Positions 16,476-26,865 of a stretch of DNA of 64,000 bases are shown here, in pieces. Position 1 is the stretch's first letter; each line of letters opens with the position of its first letter. Both the position numbers and the translations under genes were made by a program. Location of the stretch: positions 1 to 64,000 of the forward strand of contig NZ_JABWMJ010000002.1 of assembly GCF_013366375.1 (NCBI RefSeq), in the 5' to 3' direction. Below the pieces are notes generated by a model. It searched no databases. It was not told where the DNA came from and saw only the letters and a program-made list of their open reading frames with translations. Origin of the DNA: Rhizobacter koreensis. Its GTDB lineage: Bacteria > Pseudomonadota > Gammaproteobacteria > Burkholderiales > Burkholderiaceae_C.

Positions 16476-17042
16476 ATGGACTTCGAACGCCTGAACGGGG
16501 ACATCAAGGAGATGCGCCGCCGCAACCGCGGCATGGCGCTCACCGTGGGCCTGCTGGCCGGCGCGCATGTGCTGGCCCTGGTGGTGATCCTCAACCTGCT
16601 GGGCGCGGTGCGCACGGTCGTCGTGCCGCCGTCGATCAACAAGTCCTTCTGGGTCTCGCGCGACAAGGCCAGCGGCGAGTACCTCGAGCAGATGGGCGCC
16701 TTCATCGCCTGGCTGGTGCTGGACGTGACGCCGGCCTCCATCGACTGGAAGAAGGACATCCTGCTCGGCTATGTCGAGCCTGACCAGCATGGCGAGCTCA
16801 AGACCCGGCAGGAGCTGGAGGCGGCGCGGCTGAAGCGCATCAACGCCAGCACCTTCTTCATGCCGCAGCAGCTGGTGCCCAGCGAGGACACACAGACCGT
16901 CGTCGTCCGCGGCCGGCTGCGCACGCTGGTCAACGGCCTGGAAACGGCCAACGACGCCAAGGCCTACGAGGTGGGCTTCGCGTACAGCGGCGGCCGGATG
17001 CACCTGAAGACCTTCAAGGAGGTGACCCATGCCGCGCCGTGA
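16476..17042 (+). CDS. traE: Type IV conjugative transfer system protein TraE
   Basis: 188 residues, standard size. One N-terminal membrane helix (~20-42) precedes a periplasmic domain with family blocks VVPPSINKSFWVSRDKAS and GEYLEQMGAFIAWLVLDVTP. TraE is the VirB8 equivalent, an inner-membrane scaffold of the channel. Its end overlaps traK by 14 bases, which implies coupled translation. Confidence 0.93.
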   Translation: MDFERLNGDIKEMRRRNRGMALTVGLLAGAHVLALVVILNLLGAVRTVVVPPSINKSFWVSRDKASGEYLEQMGAFIAWLVLDVTPASIDWKKDILLGYVEPDQHGELKTRQELEAARLKRINASTFFMPQQLVPSEDTQTVVVRGRLRTLVNGLETANDAKAYEVGFAYSGGRMHLKTFKEVTHAAP

Positions 17043-17964
17043 CTCCCGGCCGCAGTGCCGTCGCCAGGCTGCCCCGGCAGCAGTGGTGTTCACGGCGCGC
17101 GGTTGCCTGACACCCCGCTGGTTCCGCTCGGTCGCCGCATGGGCCGCCCTGACAGGCCTGCTCGCAGCCGCAGCGCCGGCAACCGCGCTGCAGGTGCTGG
17201 ATGCCCGCGACGGCGTGGCCGTCGAGGCCGTGCTGTCGATCAAGGAGCCCACGCGCATCCGCATCGACGGCGCCGCGATCACGGACGTGTTCGGCAACAT
17301 CCATTCCAGCAATTGCGGTGGTGCTGCGCCGTCTTCCAGCGGCAGCAACGGTGCCCCACCCGCTGCCGCATTGCCGGCCGTGAATCCGGCAGGAGAAATC
17401 GTCCTGGAGTGCGACCGCGACAAGGGCGAGATCTACATCCGTCCGGTCGGCGACTCGCCCAAGCCGGTCAACCTGTTCATCTCGTCGGCGCACGCCACCT
17501 ACACGCTGGTGCTGCGCAAGGCAGACACCCCGGCCGACACCATCGTCATCCGCGACCCCGGCCAACGGGCGCTGCAGGCGATGCAGTCACCGCCCAGCGC
17601 GGCGGGCTCGCAGACACCGCTGGGCACCGCTCCGAACCACATCCGGGGGCTGAAGACGCTGCTCCTGGCGATGGCGTCCGACCGCGTGCCGCCCGACATC
17701 CGTGTGGACGAGCTCAACCAGCCGATCCAGCTCTGGGCGGAAGCCAGGTTCTCGCTGATGCGGCGCTACGAGGGCCGGGGTCTGGTGGGTGAGAAGTACC
17801 TGCTTCAGAACGTGAGCCAGGCCGTGATGGTGCTGGCGGAGCAGGAGTTCGACCGACCCGACAGCCCCGCGGGCGGGCAGGTGCTGGCCGTGGCTGTCGA
17901 GCACCACAACCTGCGCCCGGGCGAGACCACCAACGTCTTCGTCATCCGCCGCGGAGGCCAGTGA
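17029..17964 (+). CDS. traK: Type IV conjugative transfer system protein TraK
   Basis: 311 residues, starting inside the end of traE. An exported N-terminus ends near ATALQ (~54). TraK is the VirB9-like, secretin-related outer ring protein that binds TraB and the TraV lipoprotein. Typical stretches are AVLSIKEPTRIRIDGAAITD with DVFGNI, and EGRGLVGEKYLLQNVS near the C-terminus. The leader is unusually long for a signal peptide; an internal start is possible. Confidence 0.88.
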   Translation: MPRRDSRPQCRRQAAPAAVVFTARGCLTPRWFRSVAAWAALTGLLAAAAPATALQVLDARDGVAVEAVLSIKEPTRIRIDGAAITDVFGNIHSSNCGGAAPSSSGSNGAPPAAALPAVNPAGEIVLECDRDKGEIYIRPVGDSPKPVNLFISSAHATYTLVLRKADTPADTIVIRDPGQRALQAMQSPPSAAGSQTPLGTAPNHIRGLKTLLLAMASDRVPPDIRVDELNQPIQLWAEARFSLMRRYEGRGLVGEKYLLQNVSQAVMVLAEQEFDRPDSPAGGQVLAVAVEHHNLRPGETTNVFVIRRGGQ

Positions 17965-19418
17965 TGGTGTCGCCTGTGCCCCCGTCCGCAGCCGCCCTTC
18001 GCCAGTCGGCCACCCGCCTCGGCGCGCAACTGGCCGAGCGGATGACCCCGCGCCAGCGCCAGTTCGCGCTGCTGGGCGTGATCGTGGCCGCCGGCGTGGG
18101 CCTGCTGTGGCTGATCTTCGCGTCCACGGACACCGGCTCGTCATCCGGTGCGCGCAAGCCCGCCGCCGGCGCGCCAGGGCCGGTCACCAACATCGGCGTC
18201 ATGCCGCCAGGCCAGCAGGTCAACCCGGTGGACCAGTGGGTCGGCACGGCAGGCAGCAAGCTCGCCCAGTACGAGAGCGAGCGCGAGGAGCAGACCCGGC
18301 TCAACCGCGACCGCCAGGCCTTCGAGGCCCGCACGATGCAGCGATTCGCGGAACTGGAACAGCGCCTGACCTCGGCGACGCAGGCGGCCCAGGGCGCCGC
18401 TGCTCCGGCGCCTGCTGCAGCCCCGGTTCCGCCCGTGCCTGCACCACTCCCACCCGCCTTGCCGTCGGTCTCGGCCGGCACCACGCCGACCGGGCTGCCG
18501 CCGGCGGCCAGCCTGCCGCTCCCTTCGACCTATGGCCAGGGCACGGCCGGCCGACAGTTGCCGGCGGGCATGCCGGGGCTGCCGACGGCCGACCCCGTAC
18601 CGGCGGCACCGGTGGCACCTGCGATCAGCCGCGTCACGCTGGTCGATCGCAGCATGCAAGGCGTCGCCGGCACGAGCGGCAGCGCTTCGGAGCGTACCGG
18701 CACACCGGCGGCCGAGCCTCGGACGGTGTCGACCTGGCTGCCGGTGAGCTTCACGCGCGGCACGCTGCTCGGCGGGTTGGACGCACCCACCGGCGGGCAG
18801 GCGCAGTCCAACCCCCACCCGGTGCTGATCCGCCTGTCGGACAACGCGGTGCTGCCCAACCGCTTCCGTGGCGAGTATCGCGAGTGCTTCGTCATCGCGG
18901 CTGGCTACGGCGACATCAGCTCCGAACGGGCCTACCTCCGCACCGAGAACCTCTCGTGTGTCCGCGCCGATGGCGCGACCCTGGAAGTGAAGATCCAGGG
19001 CAGCGTCTACGGCGAGGACGGCAAGGTCGGCATACGCGGGCGGCTGGTCACCAAGCAGGGCCAGATGCTGGCCAACGCCCTGCTGGCCGGCGTGGTCAGC
19101 GGCATCGGCCAGGGCCTGGCCACCTCGTCCACCAACGTCAGCACCTCGCCGCTGGGAACGATCACCAGCGCCTCGGGCGCCGACGCCTACCGGGCCGGGC
19201 TCGGCACGGGTGTCGGCCGCGCCCTCGACCGGCTCGCCCAGTACTACATCAAGCTGGCCGAGAACACCTTCCCTGTGATCGAGGTCGACGCCGGCCGCGA
19301 GATCGATGTCGTCATCACCAAGGGCGTCCGCATCGACGTGCCGATGAGCGCCGCTGCCGCAGCGCCCCTTGCAGTCCGACCGAGCAACCCGGAGGTCTCC
19401 GACGATGCCAACGACTGA
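17964..19418 (+). CDS. traB: Type IV conjugative transfer system protein TraB
   Basis: 484 residues. ATG 17964 overlaps the traK stop by one base and has GGAGG at 17953-17957, which favours it over the GTG at 17961. There is a membrane helix at ~35-53, a coiled-coil stretch ([20 protein letters not shown]), a Pro/Ala-rich linker, then the VirB10-like domain ([38 protein letters not shown]). The hallmark cysteine pair and the antenna region follow. It spans the periplasm and links both membranes in the channel core. Confidence 0.93.
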   Translation: MVSPVPPSAAALRQSATRLGAQLAERMTPRQRQFALLGVIVAAGVGLLWLIFASTDTGSSSGARKPAAGAPGPVTNIGVMPPGQQVNPVDQWVGTAGSKLAQYESEREEQTRLNRDRQAFEARTMQRFAELEQRLTSATQAAQGAAAPAPAAAPVPPVPAPLPPALPSVSAGTTPTGLPPAASLPLPSTYGQGTAGRQLPAGMPGLPTADPVPAAPVAPAISRVTLVDRSMQGVAGTSGSASERTGTPAAEPRTVSTWLPVSFTRGTLLGGLDAPTGGQAQSNPHPVLIRLSDNAVLPNRFRGEYRECFVIAAGYGDISSERAYLRTENLSCVRADGATLEVKIQGSVYGEDGKVGIRGRLVTKQGQMLANALLAGVVSGIGQGLATSSTNVSTSPLGTITSASGADAYRAGLGTGVGRALDRLAQYYIKLAENTFPVIEVDAGREIDVVITKGVRIDVPMSAAAAAPLAVRPSNPEVSDDAND

Positions 19419-20325
19419 CAAGCCCTCGCCAGGCTTCGCCTATCCCTCTCCCGCCCCGCGTGCTCCCGTCCGGTGCCGCCGGCCCGCGGCCTGGCTCGTG
19501 GCCGGTCTGACGGCCCTTTCCGCAGGCCACGCCGGCGCCACGGCCTCCGATGAGGCGCGGCTGCTGGCCGCTCTGCGCAAGGCGCACCCCGGCACCCAGT
19601 TCACGCAGGTGCAACGCTCGCCCGTGGCCGGCCTGTACGAGGTCTGGATGAACAGCAACGTGGCCTACGTGTCGCCGCGGAATCCGCGCTACTTCATCTT
19701 CGGCCGGGTCTTCGACACCCAGACGATGCAGGACCTCACCGGCCCCAGACTGGCACGCGCGGCCGCCAGCGCTGCGCAGGACCGGCAGGCGCCCGGCGCG
19801 GGCGTTCCCTCGGCGCAGGCCGACAGGATGCCGGCACCTGAGCCGCCCATCGCCTTCGACCAGCTGCCGCTGGCGGACGCGATCAAGACTGTGCGAGGCA
19901 GCGGCGGCAACGAGCACCGTCGCATCGCCGTGTTCAGCGACCCGGGTTGCTCGTTCTGCCGCCGGCTCGAGCCCGAACTGGCCGGCCTGGACGACGTGAC
20001 GATCTACACCTTCCTCGTGCCCTTCCAGGGCCGCGCGCGCCCGGTCTCGATCTGGTGCGCGGCGGACCGCGAGAAGGCATGGCACCAGTTCATGCTGCAG
20101 GGCGACACCTCCCTGCTCAGGTCGGCGGGCGACCCGGCCGCTTCGCGGGCTCCGGAGTGCGACAACCCGCTCGACCGCAACCTCGCGCTCGCGCAGCGCC
20201 TCGCCGTCCAGGGCACACCCACCCTGGTCTGGGCGGATGGCACTCGCACCGACGGCTACGTCGACCGGACCGTGCTGCTCGCGCGCCTCCAGCAGGTGTC
20301 GAAGGTGGCGGGGGGCAAGCCATGA
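19405..20325 (+). CDS. dsbC: DsbC-like thiol:disulfide interchange protein
   Basis: 306 residues. The start at 19405 lies 14 bases inside the end of traB. An exported N-terminus is followed by a DsbC/G-type dimerisation part and a thioredoxin fold with active site CSFC at residues 182-185 and cis-Pro loop VQGTPTLVW. It isomerises disulfides of cysteine-rich transfer proteins such as TraN, TraU and TraH encoded below. SXT-type systems carry dsbC in the same operon. The stop overlaps the traV start (ATGA). Confidence 0.92.
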   Translation: MPTTDKPSPGFAYPSPAPRAPVRCRRPAAWLVAGLTALSAGHAGATASDEARLLAALRKAHPGTQFTQVQRSPVAGLYEVWMNSNVAYVSPRNPRYFIFGRVFDTQTMQDLTGPRLARAAASAAQDRQAPGAGVPSAQADRMPAPEPPIAFDQLPLADAIKTVRGSGGNEHRRIAVFSDPGCSFCRRLEPELAGLDDVTIYTFLVPFQGRARPVSIWCAADREKAWHQFMLQGDTSLLRSAGDPAASRAPECDNPLDRNLALAQRLAVQGTPTLVWADGTRTDGYVDRTVLLARLQQVSKVAGGKP

Positions 20326-21044
20326 AGAAGCCCGCCGTCGTGTTCCACGCAGCTCCGAGAGCGCGTGCTGCCCCAGCCACCGGACGGGCCACGGCGTCGG
20401 TGCTGCTGGCCTGGATGCTGAGCGGCTGCATGAGCATGAGCGGCCTCAGCGGCAGCTCCAGCTATGCCTGCAAGGCCCCGGACGGCGTGACCTGCGACTC
20501 CGTCTCCGGCACCTACGCCAATGCTGTGCAGAACAACCTGCCAAGTCAGCGGCGAACGGCCGGTGCCAACCCAGGCATGCCGCAAGCCCCGCGCGCGACG
20601 GAGGGCATCGCGGGCGCAGCCGCGGCTGGCGCTGCAGGCGCGGCGGCCTCCCGCATCGCTGTCTCGCCATCGACGCCGCCCTCGCCCACGGCTATGCCGC
20701 TCCGGTCGGCGGCCCGCATCCTGCGGCTGTGGTTCAAGCCCTGGGAAGACGCCGACCGCGACCTCCACGACCAGGGCTACGTCTACGTCCGGGTCGACGA
20801 CGGCCAGTGGCTCGTCGAGCACGCCCAACGGCAGATCCGCGATGCCTACGCACCGCTGCGGCCTCCGCCGCCCGCATCCGCACGTCCTGCAGGCGGCACC
20901 ACCGAGTCGCGCGATCCCAGGACATCGAACCAGTCCGGTCGGACAGATCAACCGAGTGGTTCGCTGTCCCTGCCCGGCCTGACACCTCCGGCGGGCCGGC
21001 CGCAGATGCCCGTCGATCCTCGTGGCAACGAACCCAACGACTGA
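20322..21044 (+). CDS. traV: Type IV conjugative transfer system lipoprotein TraV
   Basis: 240 residues. A lipobox LSGC puts the lipidated cysteine at residue 36. The next segment has the family cysteines ([20 protein letters not shown]). Then come an Ala-rich linker and a conserved block [20 protein letters not shown] with [11 protein letters not shown]. TraV is the VirB7-like outer-membrane lipoprotein that anchors the TraK ring. It is coupled to dsbC by a 4-base overlap. Confidence 0.9.
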   Translation: MKKPAVVFHAAPRARAAPATGRATASVLLAWMLSGCMSMSGLSGSSSYACKAPDGVTCDSVSGTYANAVQNNLPSQRRTAGANPGMPQAPRATEGIAGAAAAGAAGAAASRIAVSPSTPPSPTAMPLRSAARILRLWFKPWEDADRDLHDQGYVYVRVDDGQWLVEHAQRQIRDAYAPLRPPPPASARPAGGTTESRDPRTSNQSGRTDQPSGSLSLPGLTPPAGRPQMPVDPRGNEPND

Positions 21045-21083
21045 CCTGGCACCTCATCCGGTATTCCCTGCGAGGCACACGCC

Positions 21084-23684
21084 ATGCCCACTCCGTTCGC
21101 CCAGTCCGATTCGATCCGATCCGCCGCCCGTCCCAGCGGGAGCCGCCCCGGCCATGGCAGCCTGGGCTGGCTGGGCCTGGGCTCGCCTCCCGACACGCCG
21201 GCCGAACAGTTCGCGTCCTGGCTGCCGTACTCGGCCTACCTCGCCGACGAGAAGCTCTTCGTCAACCGCGACAGCCTGGGCTTCATGCTCGAGCTGATGC
21301 CGCAGTCGGGTGCCGACGACCGCATGGCCGAGGTGCTGATCTCGCTGTACTCGACCTGCCCGCCAGCCACCGGGATCCAGTTCCATCTGTTTGCCTCGCC
21401 GCACATCCGCGAGCAGCTGCGCCGCTATGCCAACCTGCGCGTCGAGGATGCCGACCAGGCCGACAAGGCCAAGCACTGGGGTCGCCCGGCGCGCAACGAC
21501 AACCTGTTCCACCGCCTTGCGCGGCAGCGTGTGGGGCACCTGCTGCACGGTGCGCAGCAGTCGCTGACCACCGGCTTCCACTACACGATCCGCGACTTCC
21601 GGCTGATGATGAGCGTGTCGGTGCCCGGCGGCGTGGAACAGGCCGGCGACCTGACCCGGCGCGACGAGCTGGTCGCGCTGCGCGAGTCCATGGCGTCCAC
21701 GCTGCGCTCGGCGTCGCTGCCCAGCCGTGTCTGCGACGCCGCGGACCTGATCAACTGGTGTGCGCTGTTCACCAACCCGGACCGGGTCTCCCAGACCGAC
21801 GCGCCGAACCTCCACTACGACGACGGCCGCGAGATCCGCGATCAGATCGTCGATTTCGACACCATCCAGGACCCGCACCCTGCCGGCCTGACCCTCTGGA
21901 AAGAAGGTCACGAGGGATCGCTGGAAGCACGCTTCTACTCGATCAAGTCCTTCCCCGAGCGCTTTGCGCTGTGGCAGATGGGCTCGCTGATCGGCGACCT
22001 GATGCAGCCGGCGCTGCAGTACAGCGCGCCCTTCCTGCTGACCATGGGCGTGCACGTGCTCGACCCCAACGTCATGAAGTCCGTGGTCACGGCCAACCAT
22101 GTGCGCGCGACCCAGAACGCACGCAGCAAGATGGCCGAGGTGATGCCCGACGTGGGCAAGAAGCTGCAGGACTGGACCGCGGCGGCCAACGCCATCGACG
22201 TGGGCAGCAGCCTGGTGAGCCTGTACCACCAACTGGCGATCTTCTCGCCGCCCGAGAAAGCCGTGTCCGCCCAGGAGACCGCCAACGCGATCTGGCGCGG
22301 ACGGGGCTTCCAGCTCAACGCCGATGTCTACATGCACCGGCAGGCGCTGCTGGCCAGCCTGCCGATGACGCTGTCGGAGGCCTTCCACAAGGACCTGGCC
22401 AAGATGCGCCGCGTCTCGCGCAAGACGATGGCCAATGCCATCCACCTGGCGCCGCTGATCGCCGAGTGGCGCGGCACGCGCACGCCGGCCCTGGTCTTCG
22501 GTGGCCGGCGCGGCCAGCTGATGACGCTGGACATCTTCGACAACGACCTGGGCAACTACAACTTCGCGATCATCGGCGCGCCCGGGTCCGGCAAGTCCGT
22601 GCTGATGAACGAGATGGCGTGGTCCTACCGGGCCATCGACGCCAAGGTGTGGATGCTCGACCTCGGTCGGTCGTTCGAGAAGCTGTGCCGCAAGGCCAAG
22701 GGCACGTACATCGAGTTCCGGCCCGACGTCGACATCTGCCTCAACCCTTTCACGCACATCGTCGACATCAACGAGGACATCGACATGCTGGTGCCGGCCA
22801 TCTCCAAGATGGCCTCGATGTCCCGGCCGCTGGACGAGGTCCAGTACAAGGCCATCTCGGCGATGGTGATAAAGCTGTTCCGCCAGCACGGCAACGCGCT
22901 CACGGTGACTGCGCTTCGAGACGCCTTCAAGGCCGGCACTATCGAGGAGCTGGGCGTGCGCGAGGACCCGCGTATCCGCGACTTGGCCGTGATGCTGAAC
23001 CCCTACGCGCGCGGCGGCCAGTACGAGCGCTTCTTCGAGGGGCGCAACAACATCGACTTCGGCAACGACTTCGTCGTCATCGAGAACGAGGAGCTCAAGC
23101 GCAGGCCCGATCTGCATGCGGTCGTCAACATCCTGCTGCTGCACCAGATCACCGGCGAGATGTACCTGACGCGCAACCGGCGCAAGGTGCTCTTCATCGA
23201 CGAGCTGAAGCAGCAGCTGGGCGACATCGGCGCCGACGACCCCGTGAAGGCGGCCGTGGTCGAGGAAGCCGCGCGTCGCGCCCGCAAGTACGGCGGATCG
23301 CTCGGCACGGCCACGCAGAGTGCCGACGACTACTACGGCTCGGCCCAGATGGAGGCGGCCTTCAACTGTTCGGACTGGGTGTTCCTGCTGCGGCAGAAGC
23401 CCGAGTCGATCGAGATGCTCGACCGCAAGGGGCGGCTGTCGATGGACGAGCCCAAGAAGCGGCTGCTCAACTCGCTGCGCACGGAGCCGGGCGTGTTCTC
23501 GGAGGTCTACATCTCCTCGCCGGTGGGCGAAGGCGTGGCGCGGAACATCCTCGACCCGGCGACCCACCTGCTGTTCTCCAACAAGCTGGAGGACAACGCC
23601 CCGATCGACGAGCTGCGGGCGCAGGGCCTGAGCATCGACGACGCGATCACCGAGCTGCTGCGGCGGCGCGGGCACGCGGTGTGA
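21084..23684 (+). CDS. traC: Type IV secretion ATPase TraC
   Basis: 866 residues, the usual size. The N-terminal half is the TraC/VirB4 specific region (SWLPYSAYLADEKLFVNRDS). The C-terminal half is the ATPase with Walker A GAPGSGKS at 498-505 and Walker B in KVLFIDELKQQLGD, plus GTATQSADDYYGS. It powers pilus assembly at the inner membrane and corresponds to VirB4. It is separated from traV by 39 bases. Confidence 0.95.
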   Translation: MPTPFAQSDSIRSAARPSGSRPGHGSLGWLGLGSPPDTPAEQFASWLPYSAYLADEKLFVNRDSLGFMLELMPQSGADDRMAEVLISLYSTCPPATGIQFHLFASPHIREQLRRYANLRVEDADQADKAKHWGRPARNDNLFHRLARQRVGHLLHGAQQSLTTGFHYTIRDFRLMMSVSVPGGVEQAGDLTRRDELVALRESMASTLRSASLPSRVCDAADLINWCALFTNPDRVSQTDAPNLHYDDGREIRDQIVDFDTIQDPHPAGLTLWKEGHEGSLEARFYSIKSFPERFALWQMGSLIGDLMQPALQYSAPFLLTMGVHVLDPNVMKSVVTANHVRATQNARSKMAEVMPDVGKKLQDWTAAANAIDVGSSLVSLYHQLAIFSPPEKAVSAQETANAIWRGRGFQLNADVYMHRQALLASLPMTLSEAFHKDLAKMRRVSRKTMANAIHLAPLIAEWRGTRTPALVFGGRRGQLMTLDIFDNDLGNYNFAIIGAPGSGKSVLMNEMAWSYRAIDAKVWMLDLGRSFEKLCRKAKGTYIEFRPDVDICLNPFTHIVDINEDIDMLVPAISKMASMSRPLDEVQYKAISAMVIKLFRQHGNALTVTALRDAFKAGTIEELGVREDPRIRDLAVMLNPYARGGQYERFFEGRNNIDFGNDFVVIENEELKRRPDLHAVVNILLLHQITGEMYLTRNRRKVLFIDELKQQLGDIGADDPVKAAVVEEAARRARKYGGSLGTATQSADDYYGSAQMEAAFNCSDWVFLLRQKPESIEMLDRKGRLSMDEPKKRLLNSLRTEPGVFSEVYISSPVGEGVARNILDPATHLLFSNKLEDNAPIDELRAQGLSIDDAITELLRRRGHAV

Positions 23685-23700
23685 CTTTGGCGAGGCTCCC

Positions 23701-24159
23701 ATGGACGTCGACGCCAGCGCTAGTCCGGGCCCGAAAACCCAACAACCCGTTGCCGGGCCTGTGGGCATGGTGCCCATCCTCCTGCATGCGGCGTTCGCTC
23801 TGCTGATCGTGCTGGGCACGCTGGCCGCCTACGACCGCGCGGTGGTGCGTCCGGCCCAGCGCGTCGGTGTCGTCGATGTCGGCGAGGTGTATCGGCAGAA
23901 GGAGGCCGAGTTCACCCAGCTCCTGACCCGCGCCACCACCGATGCCGACCGCGAGAAGGCGTTTGCGCTGGCCCGGAGCTTCTCGCAGCGGCTGCCGGCC
24001 GCTCTGGAGGAACTTCCGCGCGACTGCGCCTGCCTGGTGGTGCTGAAGAGCGCCGTGGCCGGCCGGACACCGCGGACCGTCGATCTGACGTCACTGCTGC
24101 AGCAGAAGCTGGGCCATCCCCAGACACCTCACAGGAACGACCCCGAGGAGGCCCGATGA
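23701..24159 (+). CDS. trbI: Type-F conjugative transfer protein TrbI
   Basis: 152 residues: a single membrane helix (~24-44), then the short periplasmic domain typical of TrbI (GVVDVGEVYRQKEAEFTQLL, later LPRDCACLVVLKSAVAG). In F, TrbI influences pilus retraction. ATG 23701 lies 16 bases past traC, and its end overlaps the peptidase gene (ATGA). Name given from size, topology and place between traC and traW. Confidence 0.8.
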   Translation: MDVDASASPGPKTQQPVAGPVGMVPILLHAAFALLIVLGTLAAYDRAVVRPAQRVGVVDVGEVYRQKEAEFTQLLTRATTDADREKAFALARSFSQRLPAALEELPRDCACLVVLKSAVAGRTPRTVDLTSLLQQKLGHPQTPHRNDPEEAR

Positions 24160-24698
24160 AGCGCAGCCTTCGCACCCAGGCCATCGACTTTGCGATGCAC
24201 ATGCGGCGACGCTGGTATCTCTACCTGCCCGTCTTCGCGATCTGGGCCTTCGCCTACACGCGGCTCTTCATCGACCCGACGCCGCGCGTGCCGGTCCTCT
24301 TCAACTGGACGGGCAGCCTGCCGTACCGGGTGGCCTGGCTGCAGCACGGCGAGCATCCGCTGCAGCGCGGCGAATTCGTCATCTTCTCGTTTGCGGGCGA
24401 GGCGCGAGCCGCCTACCCCGGACTGGACGGTCAGCCGTTCTTCAAGGTCGTGCGCGGCCTGCCGGGCGACGTGGTGACGGTGTCCGGCCGCACGGTGTCG
24501 GTCAACGGTGTCGTCGTCGGCACGGCCAAGGCCCAGGCCTTCGACCGGCGCCCGCTGGAGCCGATCGCGCCGACGGTGATCCCGCCGGGCCACTACTACG
24601 TGCAGGGCACGGGCCCGGATTCGTTCGACTCGCGCTACCGCAGCAGCGGGCTCGTGCGGGCCGAGCAGGTGCTGGGCACCGTGGTGCCACTGTTCTAA
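24156..24698 (+). CDS. S26-family signal peptidase (TrhF/TraF type)
   Basis: 180 residues: an N-terminal membrane helix (~20-40), then a signal-peptidase I fold with a serine in FNWTGSLPYRVAW, lysine in FFKVVRGLPGDVV and the GHYYVQGTGPDSFDSRY box. Transfer systems use it to process a pilin or another exported subunit. In SXT the equivalent trhF also lies between traC and traW. It is coupled to trbI by a 4-base overlap. Confidence 0.9.
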   Translation: MKRSLRTQAIDFAMHMRRRWYLYLPVFAIWAFAYTRLFIDPTPRVPVLFNWTGSLPYRVAWLQHGEHPLQRGEFVIFSFAGEARAAYPGLDGQPFFKVVRGLPGDVVTVSGRTVSVNGVVVGTAKAQAFDRRPLEPIAPTVIPPGHYYVQGTGPDSFDSRYRSSGLVRAEQVLGTVVPLF

Positions 24699-24707
24699 GG
24701 GACTGCC

Positions 24708-25118
24708 GTGTATACGCACCTGATGCTGCGTTGGCCGGTGCCCCGTCACGTGGCCCGATCGACCTCCCGGGCATCTTTGGCGTCCCTCGTCGCCCTGACC
24801 GCGCTCGCCACAGCCTTGCCGGCGCTGGCGCAGACACCGTCCGAGCCGGCTGTCACGGGCGACGTGCCGATGGCCGACTACCTAGCTCTGCTCCAGCAGA
24901 TCTCCCCTGCGGCGCACCAAGGGGCGCAGGCCTATCTCCAGGCGCACGAGCGCCGGTGCCGCCGGAGTCTTTCGAGCCGCGAGTTGCGACAGGCAATGGC
25001 GGAAGGAGACGGCGATCCGCTGCTGATGGCGATGATCCGGGCCAGCCACCTCCAGGACGGACCAGGTCTGACGCGGCTTGGCGAGCAGGTCTCTTGCACC
25101 CGAAAGGCGGCAAGATGA
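24708..25118 (+). CDS. Small exported protein of unknown function in the transfer operon
   Basis: 136 residues from GTG 24708. There is a clear signal peptide (ASLASLVALTALATALPALAQ) and an ~90-residue helical mature part with three cysteines. It lies 9 bases after the peptidase gene and overlaps traW by 4 bases, so it is expressed with the channel genes. I do not recognise a family. A periplasmic accessory role is the plain inference. Confidence 0.65.
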   Translation: MYTHLMLRWPVPRHVARSTSRASLASLVALTALATALPALAQTPSEPAVTGDVPMADYLALLQQISPAAHQGAQAYLQAHERRCRRSLSSRELRQAMAEGDGDPLLMAMIRASHLQDGPGLTRLGEQVSCTRKAAR

Positions 25119-25789
25119 AGTTCGAAATGCCACTGCCTCGGGCAGGTTGCACCAGCCCGGCGGCACGCGTCATTCGGTCGCTGCTGGTGGCCGTCGCCTC
25201 GATCCTGAGCACGGCCGCCCACGCCGTGGACCTGGGGACCATCGGCCCGACCTATGGCATTGCCGAGCCCCACCTGCTGGAGTTCATACAGCAGCGCCTG
25301 CGCGACAAGGAACGCACGGGCGAACTGCAGCGTCTGATCGAAGAGGCCCGCAACCGCAGTGTGGCCGCCGTACGCCAGCCCGCTCCGGTCGAGGGCATAC
25401 GAAGCACCGAGACGGCACGGTCCTGGACCATCGATCCGACCTTCACGCTCGACCGCAACATCGTCGATGCGCAGGGCCGGCTGCTGTTCCCGGCCGGGAC
25501 GCGCAAGAACCCGCTGGAGGTGGTGTCGCTGTCCAAGCGGCTGCTGTTCTTCGATGCCCGTGACGGACGGCAGGTCGCTCGGGCCCGCGAGCTGATCGCG
25601 CGTTACGACGGCAAGGTCAAGCCCATCCTGACAGGTGGCTCGTATCTGGACCTGATGAAGGCCTGGCGTGTGCCGGTGTACTACGACCAGCAGGGGACGC
25701 TGACCCGCCGCTTCGGCATCAGGCAGGTGCCCGCCCTGGTCTCGCAGGAAGGCATGCGCCTGCGCGTCGACGAGGTGCTCGTGCAATGA
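25115..25789 (+). CDS. traW: Type-F conjugative transfer protein TraW
   Basis: 224 residues with a signal peptide ending near STAAHA. TraW family blocks are present: DLGTIGPTYGIAEPHLLEFI, SWTIDPTFTLDRNIVDAQG, RFGIRQVPALVSQEG. TraW is a periplasmic protein that works with TrbC and TraU in pilus assembly. The next gene, traU, overlaps its stop by 4 bases. Confidence 0.93.
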   Translation: MKFEMPLPRAGCTSPAARVIRSLLVAVASILSTAAHAVDLGTIGPTYGIAEPHLLEFIQQRLRDKERTGELQRLIEEARNRSVAAVRQPAPVEGIRSTETARSWTIDPTFTLDRNIVDAQGRLLFPAGTRKNPLEVVSLSKRLLFFDARDGRQVARARELIARYDGKVKPILTGGSYLDLMKAWRVPVYYDQQGTLTRRFGIRQVPALVSQEGMRLRVDEVLVQ

Positions 25790-26865
25790 CCACCCTGCCC
25801 GCCCTGATCCGCTGGCTTGCCGCACTGAGGATGCCCGCGCTTCGCCGATGGGCCGACCACGTGCTTGCCCGCGCGGTGCTGCTCGCCGCCCTGCCCTGGG
25901 TGGCGCCTGCGCAGGCCGCCGACAGCCTGACCTGCACCGGCCGCTTCCCCAACCCGATCACCGAGATCTGCTGGAGCTGCATCCTGCCGATCAGCATCGG
26001 CAGCGCCACCATCGCCAATTTCGATGGGCAGGAGGACATCCCCAACCCGTCCAACCCGGTCTGCAGCTGCGGCGTGAACCCCACCATCGGACTGTCGATC
26101 GGGTTCTGGGAGCCGGCCCGGCACGTGGAGGCCGTGCGCAAGCCGTTCTGCCTGGCGTCGCTGGGCGGCATCGACCTCGACCCCGGCATCCCGGCGCCGG
26201 CAGCAGCACGGTTCACGCGCCCCGAAGGCGACGGCGACGGCGGCAGCTTCTACCAGGCGCACTTCTACGTGAACCCGGTGCTGTACTGGCTGGAGGTGGT
26301 GACCGACTTCCCGTGCCTGGAGCGGGGCTCGTTCGACCTGGCCTATCTGACCGAGGTGGACCCGCTGTGGAACGACGACGAGCTCACCCTCATCCTCAAC
26401 CCCGAGGCCGTGCTGTTCGCCAACCCGGTGGCGGTGGCGGCCTGCGCGGCCGATTGCGTGGCCGCGACCGCGGGCTTCGGCATCGCCGAGATGTTCTGGT
26501 GCGCCGGCTGCCAGGGCGGCATCTACCCCTTCGATGGCCACGTGCCGTACCACATGGGCGGCGTGCGAACGGCGGCCCTCATCGCGCAGCGGCTGACCGC
26601 CAAGATGCACCGCGAGCTGCTGGCCTGGGGCTGGCATGGCCGCCCGGGCCTGTGCGGGCCCTACTTCCTGCCGGCCATGGACAAGACCGCCTACAAGACC
26701 CAGCTGACCTATCCGGTGGCCAACACCGCCAAGGACGGCGGGCGCTGCTGCCAGCCCTTCGGCCGCAGCACCATCGTCTGGGGCGCCGGCAAGGAGTACC
26801 CGGTGCGCGGAGAGGACTTCGCGTTCATGCTGTTCAGGAAAAGGAACTGCTGTGTGGGCTACTGA
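25786..26865 (+). CDS. traU: Conjugal transfer protein TraU
   Basis: 359 residues, exported (leader ends near APAQA). It is rich in cysteine and begins with the typical CTGRFPNPITEICWSCILP segment, followed by GNxxIPNPS-like and CGVNPTIGLSIGFWEPAR blocks; the end has GGRCCQPFGRSTIVWG. TraU is a periplasmic protein needed more for DNA transfer than for pilus assembly in F. It overlaps trbC by 14 bases. Confidence 0.95.
   Translation: MTTLPALIRWLAALRMPALRRWADHVLARAVLLAALPWVAPAQAADSLTCTGRFPNPITEICWSCILPISIGSATIANFDGQEDIPNPSNPVCSCGVNPTIGLSIGFWEPARHVEAVRKPFCLASLGGIDLDPGIPAPAAARFTRPEGDGDGGSFYQAHFYVNPVLYWLEVVTDFPCLERGSFDLAYLTEVDPLWNDDELTLILNPEAVLFANPVAVAACAADCVAATAGFGIAEMFWCAGCQGGIYPFDGHVPYHMGGVRTAALIAQRLTAKMHRELLAWGWHGRPGLCGPYFLPAMDKTAYKTQLTYPVANTAKDGGRCCQPFGRSTIVWGAGKEYPVRGEDFAFMLFRKRNCCVGY

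Noticed and set aside
21054..23819. Open frame of 921 codons on the minus strand
   Set aside because: It lies fully opposite traC, whose motifs are unmistakable. It is an artefact of high GC in the third codon position.
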